This document shows positions 8,962 to 16,924 of a DNA stretch of 64,000 nucleotides, piece after piece. How positions within the stretch are numbered: position 1 is the first letter of the stretch; each line of letters begins with the position of its first letter. Source of the DNA: Mesorhizobium zhangyense (GTDB lineage: Bacteria > Pseudomonadota > Alphaproteobacteria > Rhizobiales > Rhizobiaceae). Where the stretch lies: positions 434,001 to 498,000 of the forward strand of contig NZ_JAAKZG010000001.1 of the NCBI RefSeq assembly GCF_011045115.1, in the 5' to 3' direction. The notes beneath the pieces are model-generated. The model saw only the letters and a program-made list of their open reading frames with translations. It was not told the DNA's origin and searched no databases. The translations under genes were made by a program, and so were the position numbers.

Positions 8962-8980
8962 ACCTCATTTCAAATGAGGT
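8962..8980. promoter_or_regulatory. Perfect 9-bp palindrome upstream of the Anbu locus
   Basis: ACCTCATTT and AAATGAGGT flank a single central C, giving a 19-base near-perfect palindrome. It ends five bases before the GGGGAG ribosome site of the first gene (start TTG 8999). The 1-nt centre makes it a poor RNA hairpin but a good protein-binding site, so it is proposed as an operator for the Anbu operon. No candidate regulator gene is adjacent. Confidence 0.5.
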
Positions 8981-8998
8981 TCAGAGGGGAGTGCGCGA

Positions 8999-10411
8999 TT
9001 GGCTGCATTCGATGAAATGCTTCCGGAAACTACCGGATTGCGAAAACCATACACGGGCTATGACGACTGGTTCAAAGACCAGGATGCAGCCCGATTGACC
9101 GAAAAGATGCGCGATGCCGAGCGCGTTTTCCGCAAGACCGGCATCACCTTTGCCGTCTATGGCGAAGAAGAGGCCGCCGAACGCCTCATTCCCTTCGATA
9201 TCGTCCCGCGCATCATATCCGGGCAGGAATGGCGCCGCCTGACGCAAGGCATCGAACAGCGCGTTCAGGCGTTGAATGCTTTTCTCGACGATATCTACCA
9301 CCGCCAGGAAATCCTGCGGGCAGGGCGCATACCCCGCGAATTGATCGCCAGCAACGTGGCCTTCCTGCCGGAAATGATCGGCGTACGGCCGCCGGGCGGC
9401 GTCTACACCCACATCATCGGCACCGACATTGTGCGCATCAACGAGAACGAGTTCTACGTTCTGGAGGACAATGCGCGCACGCCTTCCGGCGTTTCCTACA
9501 TGCTGGAAAACCGAGAAACGATGATGCAGCTCTTTCCCGAGCTGTTTCAACGCATCAAGGTGCGGCCGGTCGAGAACTATCCGCAGCTCCTGCGACAATC
9601 GCTCGGCGCGGTGCGGCCGGATGGGGTGAAGGACGCGCCGACGATTGCGGTGCTGACGCCGGGAAGCTTCAACTCGGCCTATTTCGAACATGCCTTCCTT
9701 GCCGACCAGATGGGCGTCCAGCTTGTCGAGGGTTCGGATTTGCGCGTGGTCGACGGCCACGTCGCCATGCGAACCACCGAAGGCTACAAGCAGATCGACG
9801 TGCTCTATCGCCGCGTCGATGACGCCTATCTCGATCCGCTGACCTTCCGTCCGGATTCGGCGCTCGGCGTGCCGGGCATCATGGATGTCTACCGCGCCGG
9901 CAACATCACCATCGCCAACGCTCCGGGCACCGGCATTTGCGATGACAAGGCGATCTACTCCTACATGCCGGAAATCATCGAATTCTACACCGGCCGCAAG
10001 GCGATGCTGGGCAACATCCCGACGTGGCGCTGCTCGGAGCCGGACAGCCTGAAGTATGTTCTCGAGCACTTGGACGAGCTTGTGGTGAAGGAAGTCCACG
10101 GCTCCGGCGGGTACGGCATGCTGGTCGGGCCGGCGGCGAGCAAGAAGGAATGCGAGGCGTTTTCGCAGAAGCTGAAGGCGCGCCCGGCCAACTACATCGC
10201 CCAGCCGACGCTTTCGCTGTCGACCTGCCCGATCCTGACCGAAAAGGGCCTGGCCCCGCGCCATGTCGATCTCAGGCCCTTCGTGCTGGTCTCCGACCGC
10301 ATCCAGATCGTGCCCGGCGGGCTGACGCGGGTGGCGCTCAAGGAAGGATCGCTGGTGGTGAATTCCTCGCAGGGCGGCGGCACCAAGGATACCTGGGTTC
10401 TGGACGACTGA
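8999..10411 (+). CDS. Circularly permuted ATP-grasp protein of the Anbu locus
   Basis: Circularly permuted ATP-grasp family (formerly DUF404/DUF407), 470 residues. ATP-grasp enzymes join a carboxylate to an amine or thiol at the cost of ATP; this branch is predicted to be a peptide or amidoligase, but its substrate is unknown. Visible segments include LVVKEVHGSGGYGMLVGP near 360-377, a likely nucleotide-binding stretch; YVLEDNARTPSGVSYMLENR near 155; and the C-terminal VVNSSQGGGTKDTWVL. TTG 8999 is chosen because GGGGAG lies seven bases upstream; an ATG at 9017 is the alternative. It is the first of four tightly spaced genes (14-base gap, one-base overlap, 30-base gap). This set is a known conserved neighbourhood around the proteasome-like Anbu peptidase. 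Confidence 0.92.
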   Translation: MAAFDEMLPETTGLRKPYTGYDDWFKDQDAARLTEKMRDAERVFRKTGITFAVYGEEEAAERLIPFDIVPRIISGQEWRRLTQGIEQRVQALNAFLDDIYHRQEILRAGRIPRELIASNVAFLPEMIGVRPPGGVYTHIIGTDIVRINENEFYVLEDNARTPSGVSYMLENRETMMQLFPELFQRIKVRPVENYPQLLRQSLGAVRPDGVKDAPTIAVLTPGSFNSAYFEHAFLADQMGVQLVEGSDLRVVDGHVAMRTTEGYKQIDVLYRRVDDAYLDPLTFRPDSALGVPGIMDVYRAGNITIANAPGTGICDDKAIYSYMPEIIEFYTGRKAMLGNIPTWRCSEPDSLKYVLEHLDELVVKEVHGSGGYGMLVGPAASKKECEAFSQKLKARPANYIAQPTLSLSTCPILTEKGLAPRHVDLRPFVLVSDRIQIVPGGLTRVALKEGSLVVNSSQGGGTKDTWVLDD

Positions 10412-10425
10412 GTAAAAGGGTACCA

Positions 10426-11367
10426 ATGCTTCTCGGACGTACCGCAAACGGCATTTACTGGATGAATCGCTATATCGAGCGGGCCGAGAATATGGCGCGC
10501 CTGATTGACGCTGGCATGCGCATGGCGCTGACCCGGACGTCGAGTTCGGCGGACGAATGGACCTCCGTCATACTGAGCGCCGGGGTGGAATCGGCATTCC
10601 GCCAGCGCCATGACGAGTTCAGCGCCGAGACGGTCACCGATTTCCTTCTGCGCGACACGTCCAATCCGTCGAGCGTGATGTCGGCGATCGAGACTGCGCG
10701 CAACAACGGCCGCATGGTGCGTACCGCTCTGACGCGTGAAACCTGGGAGAGCATCAATGAAGCCTGGATGTCGCTGAAGCGCATGCTGGGCAGCCCGGTC
10801 GACCAGCGCGACGTGCCGGCGGTGCTGGACGCCATCAAGCGCGAGACGGCGCTGATCCGCGGCGCTTTTCACGGCACGATGCTGCGCAACGAGATTTTCG
10901 ATTTCTCCCAGATCGGCACCTTCGTCGAGCGGGCCGACAACACGGCGCGCATCCTCGACGTCAAATATTACGTGCTGCTTCCGTCGATTTCCTGGGTCGG
11001 CTCGACGCTCGACAACTACCAGTGGGAATCGATCCTGCGCTCGGTGTCGGCGCATCGTTCCTATCGCTGGGTTTATGAAGCCGACTACAGACCGGCCAAC
11101 ATCGCCGACTACCTCATCCTCAACAATCGCATGCCGCGTTCGCTGGCCTATTGCTATCGCAACATCGCCGAGAGCCTAGCCTATCTTGCCGACGACTATG
11201 GCGCGCTGCATCCCTGTCACAAGACGGCGGGCGAGACGATGGCCAAGCTTGAGGTCGGCAACGTAAAGACCATCTTCGACGCAGGTCTTCACGAGTTCCT
11301 GTCGTGCTTCATCCGCGACAATTACCGGCTCGGCGACGAGGTTGCACAGGATTACAGGTTCCACTGA
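10426..11367 (+). CDS. Alpha-E domain protein (DUF403) of the Anbu locus
   Basis: A 313-residue all-helical protein of the alpha-E family, recognised by the start LLGRTANGIYWMNRYIERAEN and by later conserved stretches such as IGTFVERADNTARILDVKYY and MPRSLAYCYRNI. The family is named for a conserved glutamate and always travels with permuted ATP-grasp and transglutaminase-like proteins; its biochemical role is not established. The gene starts 14 bases after the ATP-grasp gene and its stop overlaps the next start (TGATG), implying translational coupling. The fold and partnership are sure; any statement on activity would be guesswork. Confidence 0.93.
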   Translation: MLLGRTANGIYWMNRYIERAENMARLIDAGMRMALTRTSSSADEWTSVILSAGVESAFRQRHDEFSAETVTDFLLRDTSNPSSVMSAIETARNNGRMVRTALTRETWESINEAWMSLKRMLGSPVDQRDVPAVLDAIKRETALIRGAFHGTMLRNEIFDFSQIGTFVERADNTARILDVKYYVLLPSISWVGSTLDNYQWESILRSVSAHRSYRWVYEADYRPANIADYLILNNRMPRSLAYCYRNIAESLAYLADDYGALHPCHKTAGETMAKLEVGNVKTIFDAGLHEFLSCFIRDNYRLGDEVAQDYRFH

Positions 11368-12161
11368 TGCGCCTCAAAATCAAGCACCGCACCGAATATC
11401 ACTACGACATGCCGGTGCAGTACGGTCTGCAGCGGCTGCGGCTGTTGCCGCGAGAAGGCAAGACGCAGTCGGTACTGTCATGGAACGTCGTAGTCGGCGG
11501 TGCGCGCGAAGAGGTGCGGTTTTCCGACCAGTTCGGCAACGACACGCGGCTGGTCAGCATCGAAGGCGATCCGCGTGTCGTAAGCGTCGAGGCCACGGGC
11601 GAGGTCGAAACGCATGACACTGCCGGCGTGAGCGGGCCTCACACCGGTTTTGCACCGCTCTGGCTGTTCAGTCATGCAACGCCGTTGACGGAGGCTGGTG
11701 AAGGCGTTCGCGAGCTCGCCGCCTCGATCGCTCCGGGCGCCGAAATCGATCGGCTGCATCAATTGTTGGGCATGGTGCGAGAGCGTGTCGACTATGTCGT
11801 CGGCGCGACCGACGCCGAAACCACGGCGGAAGAAGCGCTGAAGCAGGGCAGTGGCGTATGCCAGGATCATGCCCATGTGTTTTCGTCGGCCGCACGGCTG
11901 CTGGGCATTCCAGCGCGCTATGTCAGCGGCTATCTTATGATGGACGGCACCATCGAGCAGGTGGCGAGCCATGCCTGGGCGGAAGCCTATGTTTCCACGC
12001 TGGGCTGGGTCGCGTTCGACGCCGCCAACGGCATTTCCCCAGACGAACGCTATGTGCGACTTGCGACGGGCCGAGATTATCGCGATGCTATGCCGGTTTC
12101 CGGGATTCGCTTGGGACAGGCGTCGGAACAGCTTGCGGTTCACATCACGGTCGAGCAGTAA
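11367..12161 (+). CDS. Transglutaminase-like cysteine protease of the Anbu locus
   Basis: A 264-residue protein with an N-terminal beta-sandwich (bacterial transglutaminase-like N domain; RTEYHYDMPVQYGLQRLRLLPR) and a C-terminal transglutaminase/papain-like domain. The complete triad is visible: Cys165 in GSGVCQDHAH, His202 in ASHAWAEAYV and Asp218 in FDAANG. Such proteins are generally peptidases or amidases rather than true transglutaminases. There is no signal peptide, so it should be cytosolic like its partners. It is coupled to the alpha-E gene by a one-base overlap and is followed after 30 bases by anbu, with a hairpin in that gap. In the proposed system it would cleave or process peptide-like products made by the ATP-grasp enzyme. 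Confidence 0.94.
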   Translation: MRLKIKHRTEYHYDMPVQYGLQRLRLLPREGKTQSVLSWNVVVGGAREEVRFSDQFGNDTRLVSIEGDPRVVSVEATGEVETHDTAGVSGPHTGFAPLWLFSHATPLTEAGEGVRELAASIAPGAEIDRLHQLLGMVRERVDYVVGATDAETTAEEALKQGSGVCQDHAHVFSSAARLLGIPARYVSGYLMMDGTIEQVASHAWAEAYVSTLGWVAFDAANGISPDERYVRLATGRDYRDAMPVSGIRLGQASEQLAVHITVEQ

Positions 12162-12189
12162 TCCCGGTATTGTTCTAGAATACGGGATT
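12160..12189 (+). promoter_or_regulatory. Hairpin covering the translation start region of anbu
   Basis: AATCCCGgTATT (12160-12171) pairs with AATACGGGATT (12179-12189) to form an 11-bp stem with a single bulged G and a 7-base loop. It begins in the stop codon of the transglutaminase-like gene and ends two bases before the anbu ATG. The only purine-rich candidate ribosome site (CGGGA) lies inside the stem. It may lower or condition anbu translation; it lacks a T-run, so termination is less likely. Confidence 0.5.
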
Positions 12190-12191
12190 CC

Positions 12192-12923
12192 ATGACTTAC
12201 TGTGTCGGCCTCAAGTTGGATCGCGGTCTGGTGTTCATGTCGGACACCCGCACGAATGCCGGAATGGACAGCATCTCCACCTTCCGCAAGATGCATGTCT
12301 GGGAAAAGCCGGGCGAGCGCGTCATTGTGCTGATGTCTGCCGGCAATCTGGCGACGACCCAGGCCGTGGTCAGCCTGCTCGAAGAGCGCTCCAAGGCGCC
12401 GGAAGAACGATCTTCCGTCGTGCTTGAAACGCCGTCGATGTATCAGACGGCTCGGCTGATCGGCGATGTCGTCAAGGAAGTCATCGCTCATGCATCGCCG
12501 ACAGGTGAGAGCGCCGATTCCTATTTCAACGCCTCCTTCATCCTCGGCGGCCAGATCAAGGGCAGTCCGCCGCGGCTTTTCATGATCTATCCGGAAGGCA
12601 ATTTCATCGAATCCACGGATGACACGCCGTTCTTCCAGGTCGGCGAGACCAAATACGGCAAGCCCATCATCGTGCGCGCCTACGACCGCACGATGAGCTT
12701 CGAGGAAACTGTCAAGCTTTTGATGGTATCCTTTGATTCCACATTGAAATCCAATCTTTCGGTCGGTCTTCCGCTGGACCTTCTTCTTTATGAAAACGAC
12801 GCGCTCGCGGTTAAGCTGAAAAAGCGCATCGCGCTCGACGATCCCTATTACCGGACGATCTCGGACGGCTGGTCGAATGCGCTGAAACTGGCGTTCAAGA
12901 GCCTGCCTGATTTCCCCATCTGA
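12192..12923 (+). CDS. Anbu proteasome-like peptidase
   Basis: A 243-residue member of the Ntn-hydrolase superfamily, the bacterial Anbu (ancestral beta subunit) type of 20S proteasome homologue. The nucleophile Thr follows the initiator Met directly (MTYCVGLKLDRGLVFMSDTR). Met removal would expose it as Thr1, and the partner residues are present: Asp18 in SDTR and Lys33 in STFRK. Structures of Anbu from other bacteria show open lock-washer or spiral rings rather than closed barrels; the natural substrate is unknown and typical proteasome substrates are poorly cut. It closes the four-gene locus with ATP-grasp, alpha-E and transglutaminase-like proteins, and a hairpin at its start suggests separate translational control. 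The absence of ATPase and proteasome partner genes here fits Anbu, not a 20S proteasome. Confidence 0.94.
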   Translation: MTYCVGLKLDRGLVFMSDTRTNAGMDSISTFRKMHVWEKPGERVIVLMSAGNLATTQAVVSLLEERSKAPEERSSVVLETPSMYQTARLIGDVVKEVIAHASPTGESADSYFNASFILGGQIKGSPPRLFMIYPEGNFIESTDDTPFFQVGETKYGKPIIVRAYDRTMSFEETVKLLMVSFDSTLKSNLSVGLPLDLLLYENDALAVKLKKRIALDDPYYRTISDGWSNALKLAFKSLPDFPI

Positions 12924-12957
12924 TATCGACCGGCATCTGCCGGTGGGAGGAAAGCAC

Positions 12958-14370
12958 TTGGACGGCAAGGAATTTCGCGATTGGTCGCTGAAGGCGGCCG
13001 AATGGGGCGCGGACTATCGCGAGACGCTGCGAGAACGCCCGGTACGAGCGCAGACCCAGCCGGGCGAGATTGCTGCCGGAATAGCACTTTCGCCGCCCGA
13101 GGCGCCCGAAGCGATGGAGGCGATCTTCGCCGACTTCGAAGAAAAGATCCTGCCGGGCATGACGCACTGGCAACATCCACGCTTCTTTGCCTATTTCCCG
13201 GCCAATGCAGCGCCAGTCTCGGTGGTGGCAGAATATCTGGTCACGGTCATGGCCGCGCAGTGCATGCTGTGGCAGACATCGCCCGCCGCGACCGAACTCG
13301 AAACCCGCATCATCGACTGGCTGCGTCAGGCGCTGGGCTTGCCGGAAGGGTTTTCCGGCGTGCTGCAGGATTCGGCCTCGTCGGCGACACTCGCAGCCGT
13401 GCTGACCATGCGCGAGCGGGCGCTCGACTGGCAGGGCAACAAGCAAGGGCTGTCCGGACAGCCGCGCATCCGCGTCTATTCTTCCGATCAGGTCCACACC
13501 TCGATCGACCGGGCGATATGGGTTTCAGGTATCGGCGAGGAAAATCTCGTCCGCATCCCGACTGCCGGGCGCTGGCGGGCGATGGATGTGGCAGCTCTTG
13601 AAGCTGCGATCGTCGCCGACAAGGCAAACGGCCTGCTTCCCGCCGGCATTGTCGCCTGCGTCGGCGGCACCAGCACCGGCGGAACCGACGATATCGCCGC
13701 AGTCGCGGCGGTTGCGCAGAAATATGGGCTTTACCTGCATGTCGATGCCGCCTGGGCCGGCTCTGCGATGATCTGCGAAGAGTTCCGGCATTTCTGGACA
13801 GGCGTAGAGCACGCCGATTCGATCGTCTTCAATCCGCACAAATGGCTAGGCGCGCAGTTCGATTGCTCGGCACAGTTCGTGCGCAATCCCGATGATCTGG
13901 TTCGCACGCTGGCGATCAAGCCGGAATATCTGAAGACGCATGGCAAGGATGGCGTCGTCAATTATTCGGAGTGGTCGGTGCCGCTTGGCCGGCGGTTCCG
14001 CGCGCTGAAACTGTGGTTCCTATTACGCGCCCACGGCCTTTCCGGCCTGCGCACCATGATCCGCAACCATGTCGCCTGGGCAGAAAAGCTGGCCGCGCGG
14101 ATTGCCGCGACGGTGGAGTTCGAGATCGTCACCGAGCCTATGCTGTCGCTGTTCTCATTCCGCCATGTGCCTTCAGGCGTGACCGACCTCGACGAGCACA
14201 ATCTGCGCCTCATCAACGCGATCAACGACGATGGCCGCATCTACCTGACGCAGACGCGGGTCGACGGTCATTTTGCGATCCGTTTTCAGGTCGGCCAGTT
14301 CGAGGCTACCGAGCAGGACGTGGATACGGCTTATTCGGTGATCACCGAGATCGCAGCGTCGCTTCGGTGA
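12958..14370 (+). CDS. PLP-dependent amino-acid decarboxylase, aromatic-L-amino-acid decarboxylase family
   Basis: Group II pyridoxal-phosphate decarboxylase of about 470 residues. PLP-lysine is Lys295 in FNPHKWLG; the cofactor-binding aspartate is in HVDAAWAG; the substrate-side HPRFFAYFPA and SSATLAAVLTMRERA segments match the aromatic amino-acid (Trp/Tyr/Phe) decarboxylase group. The product would be an aromatic or related amine, but the exact amino acid cannot be read from sequence. TTG 12958 is preferred because GGGAGG lies seven bases upstream; a GTG at 12943 lacks such a site. It begins 34 bases after anbu in the same direction with no visible terminator between, so it may be transcribed with the Anbu locus. 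Confidence 0.92.
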   Translation: MDGKEFRDWSLKAAEWGADYRETLRERPVRAQTQPGEIAAGIALSPPEAPEAMEAIFADFEEKILPGMTHWQHPRFFAYFPANAAPVSVVAEYLVTVMAAQCMLWQTSPAATELETRIIDWLRQALGLPEGFSGVLQDSASSATLAAVLTMRERALDWQGNKQGLSGQPRIRVYSSDQVHTSIDRAIWVSGIGEENLVRIPTAGRWRAMDVAALEAAIVADKANGLLPAGIVACVGGTSTGGTDDIAAVAAVAQKYGLYLHVDAAWAGSAMICEEFRHFWTGVEHADSIVFNPHKWLGAQFDCSAQFVRNPDDLVRTLAIKPEYLKTHGKDGVVNYSEWSVPLGRRFRALKLWFLLRAHGLSGLRTMIRNHVAWAEKLAARIAATVEFEIVTEPMLSLFSFRHVPSGVTDLDEHNLRLINAINDDGRIYLTQTRVDGHFAIRFQVGQFEATEQDVDTAYSVITEIAASLR

Positions 14371-14407
14371 GGGCATTTCCCAATTCGCCAGCTAGGTTTT
14401 TGCGGCG

Positions 14408-14440
14408 TTTCGTTTTACCTTGATTATTGCCTCAAACGAA
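14408..14440. promoter_or_regulatory. Candidate GlpR operator upstream of glpR
   Basis: TTTCGTTT (14408-14415) and its inverted partner AAACGAA (14434-14440) lie just before the GTG start of glpR at 14456. The half-site resembles the TTCGTT core repeated upstream of glpK, so autoregulation by GlpR is proposed. The match is short, hence the modest confidence. Confidence 0.35.
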
Positions 14441-14455
14441 GATCGGAGAAGCAGC

Positions 14456-15220
14456 GTGTTCCTGTCGACGCGGCATTCGGAAATCATACAGTTGGCCAAG
14501 GATTCCGGCCGCGTTCTCGTCGACGATCTGGCGGCGCATTTCGGCGTGACGCCGCAGACCATACGTAAGGATCTCAACGATCTGTGCGACCAGCGCCTGC
14601 TGAGCCGCATTCATGGCGGTGCGCTGTTTCCCTCCGGCATCGAGAACATGGAGTACGAAGCCCGCCGCAAGATCGCAGCGGAGGAAAAGGACGCGATCGG
14701 CCGCGCAGCCGCCAAGCTGATCCCGGACAACGCTTCGCTCTTCATCAACATCGGCACGACGACCGAAGCCGTAAGCCAGGCGCTTCTGGATCATTCAGGT
14801 CTCATGGTTATTACCAATAATATAAATGTTGCCAACAGGATGCGGGTGTTTCCTGAGATTGAAGTTGTGATCGCCGGCGGCGTCGTGCGCGGATCGGATG
14901 GCGGCGTGGTCGGCGAAGCAGCCGTCGATTTCATCAAGCAGTTCAAGGTCGACTACGCCGTCATCGGAGCATCTGCCATCGACCATGATGGAGCGCTACT
15001 GGATTTCGATTTCCGCGAGGTGAAGGTGGCGCAGGCGATCATTGCCAATGCGCGCCACGTCATTCTCGTCGCCGACGCGACCAAATTCGAACGTACCGCA
15101 CCGGTCCGGATCGGGCATCTGTCTCAGGTCGATTCCTTCATCACGGATCGCTGCGATATCGAGTCCATACGTTCGATCTGCCAGGAGTCGGAAGTCCAGC
15201 TGATAGAGACCATGCGCTGA
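14456..15220 (+). CDS. glpR: DeoR/GlpR-family transcriptional regulator
   Basis: A 254-residue repressor with the N-terminal DeoR helix-turn-helix (VDDLAAHFGVTPQTIRKDLNDL, then LLSRIHGGALF) and a C-terminal sugar-phosphate sensor domain of phosphosugar-isomerase fold (FINIGTTTEAVSQAL near 100, then GGVVRGSDGGVVGEAA). In this family the glycerol regulator GlpR binds glycerol-3-phosphate, and the gene lies directly upstream of glycerol kinase, which supports that role. GTG 14456 is chosen because GGAG stands seven bases before it; an upstream in-frame start at 14420 adds residues outside the family pattern. Expected control is repression of glpK, relieved by glycerol-3-phosphate. Confidence 0.9.
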   Translation: MFLSTRHSEIIQLAKDSGRVLVDDLAAHFGVTPQTIRKDLNDLCDQRLLSRIHGGALFPSGIENMEYEARRKIAAEEKDAIGRAAAKLIPDNASLFINIGTTTEAVSQALLDHSGLMVITNNINVANRMRVFPEIEVVIAGGVVRGSDGGVVGEAAVDFIKQFKVDYAVIGASAIDHDGALLDFDFREVKVAQAIIANARHVILVADATKFERTAPVRIGHLSQVDSFITDRCDIESIRSICQESEVQLIETMR

Positions 15221-15243
15221 AGCCGTCAGTATGTCTTGATGTA

Positions 15244-15280
15244 TTTTCGTTGACATTCGTTTATGTTTCGAATTGATAGA
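15244..15280 (+). promoter_or_regulatory. glpK promoter with phased TTCG repeats (candidate GlpR operator)
   Basis: A perfect -35 TTGACA (15250-15255) is followed 17 bases later by a weak -10 (TTGATA, or GATAGA slightly further). Three TTCG cores at about 15247, 15257 and 15268 lie 10-11 bases apart, on the same face of the helix, and straddle the promoter. This layout suits cooperative binding by a DeoR-type repressor. Confidence 0.45.
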
Positions 15281-15366
15281 AAATAGTTTCGTACCGTGCA
15301 AAAACGCGGAATGAAGAAGCTCCGGACCATCATTCACGCGCCCGGAGCCGAGACAAAGAGGGGGAG

Positions 15367-16857
15367 ATGATGGCTGGATTGGTGCTGGCGATCGATCAAG
15401 GCACGACCTCGAGCCGCGCGATCGTTTTCGATACGGCGATGAAGCCCATCGGCACCGGTCAGCAGGAATTCACGCAGCATTTTCCAGCTTCCGGCTGGGT
15501 CGAGCACGATCCGGACGAGATCTGGGAAAGCGTCGTTGCTACCTGCAAGACGGCGCTCAAGAAGGCGAAATCCACCGCCGCAGATGTCTCGGCCATCGGC
15601 ATCACCAATCAGCGCGAGACGGTGGTAATCTGGGAAAAAGCCACCGGCAAGCCGATCCACAACGCCATCGTCTGGCAGGATCGCCGCACCGCGCCGCTTT
15701 GCCAGAAACTCAGGAAACAAGGGCTTGAACCGCTTTTTTCGCGAAAAACAGGGCTTCTGCTCGATCCCTATTTCTCCGGCACCAAGATTGCCTGGATACT
15801 CGACAAGGTCAAAGGCGCGCGCCGGCGAACCGAGAAGGGCGAATTGCTGGCCGGCACCATCGACAGTTTCCTGATCTGGCGGCTGACCGGCGGCAAGGTG
15901 CACGCGACCGACGCAACCAACGCTTCGCGCACGCTGGTCTACAACATCCGCACCAATGAATGGGACGCCGAACTCCTGAAGATACTGCGCATTCCGGCGG
16001 CAATGCTGCCGGAAGTGAAGGATTGCGCCGACGATTTCGGCGTCACCGACAAAAAGCTGTTCGGCGCGGAAATTCCGATCCTCGGGGTTGCTGGCGACCA
16101 GCAGGCGGCGACCATCGGCCAGGCCTGTTTCGAGCCCGGCATGATGAAGTCGACTTATGGCACCGGCTGCTTTGCGCTTTTGAACACTGGCGCTGACATG
16201 GTACGCTCGAAAAACCGGCTTCTCACGACCATCGCTTATCGCCTCAACGGTGAGACGACCTATGCGCTTGAAGGCTCGATCTTCGTCGCAGGCGCTGCTG
16301 TTCAGTGGCTGCGCGACGGCATCGGCGTTATCGGCAAGGCCGAACATAGCGGCGTACTGGCGGCCAAGGCCGACGACACCCAGAACGTCTATCTGGTGCC
16401 TGCATTCGTAGGCCTCGGCGCGCCGCATTGGGATGCCGAGGCGCGGGGGGCGATTTTCGGCCTTACGCGCAATTCCGGTCCGGCCGAATTCGCGCGCGCC
16501 GCACTCGAATCGGTGGCGTATCAGACGCGCGACCTGCTCGATGCGATGCGAAAGGACTGGAAAGGCGGTTCGAAGCAGACCGTTTTGCGCGTCGACGGCG
16601 GCATGGTCGCGTCGGACTGGACCATGCAGCGGCTTGCCGACATCCTCGATGCACCGGTCGACCGTCCGACCATTCTCGAAACGACCGCGCTGGGCGCCGC
16701 ATGGCTTGCCGGCTCGCGGGCAGGGGTATGGCCCAAGGCCAAGGCTTTTGCCAAGTCATGGGCGCTGGACCATCGCTTCAAGCCGCAGATGGACGAGACC
16801 GTTCGAGCAGCCAAGCTGAAGGGCTGGCGCAATGCGGTGAAGCGGACGCTTTCTTAA
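15367..16857 (+). CDS. glpK: Glycerol kinase
   Basis: Phosphorylates glycerol with ATP to glycerol-3-phosphate (EC 2.7.1.30). The 496-residue protein has the FGGY-kinase landmarks: phosphate-binding [13 protein letters not shown] at residues 10-22, [10 protein letters not shown] near 44, [19 protein letters not shown] near 78, [15 protein letters not shown] near 180, and the later [16 protein letters not shown] and STYGTGCF near 240-265. An ATGATG doublet offers two starts; 15367 is given, 15370 would remove one Met. It follows glpR after 146 bases, where a promoter with GlpR-like repeats is visible. Length and motifs are standard. Transport (glpF) and dehydrogenase (glpD) genes are not in this window. 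Confidence 0.97.
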   Translation: MMAGLVLAIDQGTTSSRAIVFDTAMKPIGTGQQEFTQHFPASGWVEHDPDEIWESVVATCKTALKKAKSTAADVSAIGITNQRETVVIWEKATGKPIHNAIVWQDRRTAPLCQKLRKQGLEPLFSRKTGLLLDPYFSGTKIAWILDKVKGARRRTEKGELLAGTIDSFLIWRLTGGKVHATDATNASRTLVYNIRTNEWDAELLKILRIPAAMLPEVKDCADDFGVTDKKLFGAEIPILGVAGDQQAATIGQACFEPGMMKSTYGTGCFALLNTGADMVRSKNRLLTTIAYRLNGETTYALEGSIFVAGAAVQWLRDGIGVIGKAEHSGVLAAKADDTQNVYLVPAFVGLGAPHWDAEARGAIFGLTRNSGPAEFARAALESVAYQTRDLLDAMRKDWKGGSKQTVLRVDGGMVASDWTMQRLADILDAPVDRPTILETTALGAAWLAGSRAGVWPKAKAFAKSWALDHRFKPQMDETVRAAKLKGWRNAVKRTLS

Positions 16858-16882
16858 GCGTTGAGCGAAATCACATGGAAAA

Positions 16883-16905
16883 AGGCCCGCGCTGAGCGCG
16901 GGCCT
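16883..16905 (-). terminator. Intrinsic terminator, mainly for the leftward BA14K-like gene
   Basis: A 10-bp GC-rich perfect stem (AGGCCCGCGC with GCGCGGGCCT) closes a three-base loop. Read on the minus strand it is followed by five T residues, a standard rho-independent terminator for the gene ending at 16925. On the plus strand it can also help stop glpK transcription, though its tail there is only GATTTC. Confidence 0.8.
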
Positions 16906-16924
16906 GATTTCACTATGACCGATA

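Noticed and set aside
8981-10447. 488-codon open frame antisense to the ATP-grasp gene
   Set aside because: A shadow frame rich in Arg, His and Asp, without motifs; the plus strand carries a clear family protein with a ribosome site.
12192-12923. True 20S proteasome beta subunit
   Set aside because: No alpha subunit, ATPase ring or Pup genes are nearby, and the Thr directly after Met with ATP-grasp, alpha-E and transglutaminase-like neighbours identifies the Anbu type.
11478-12968. 496-codon frame antisense to the transglutaminase-like and anbu genes
   Set aside because: It runs across two well-supported genes on the other strand and has the composition of a mirror frame.
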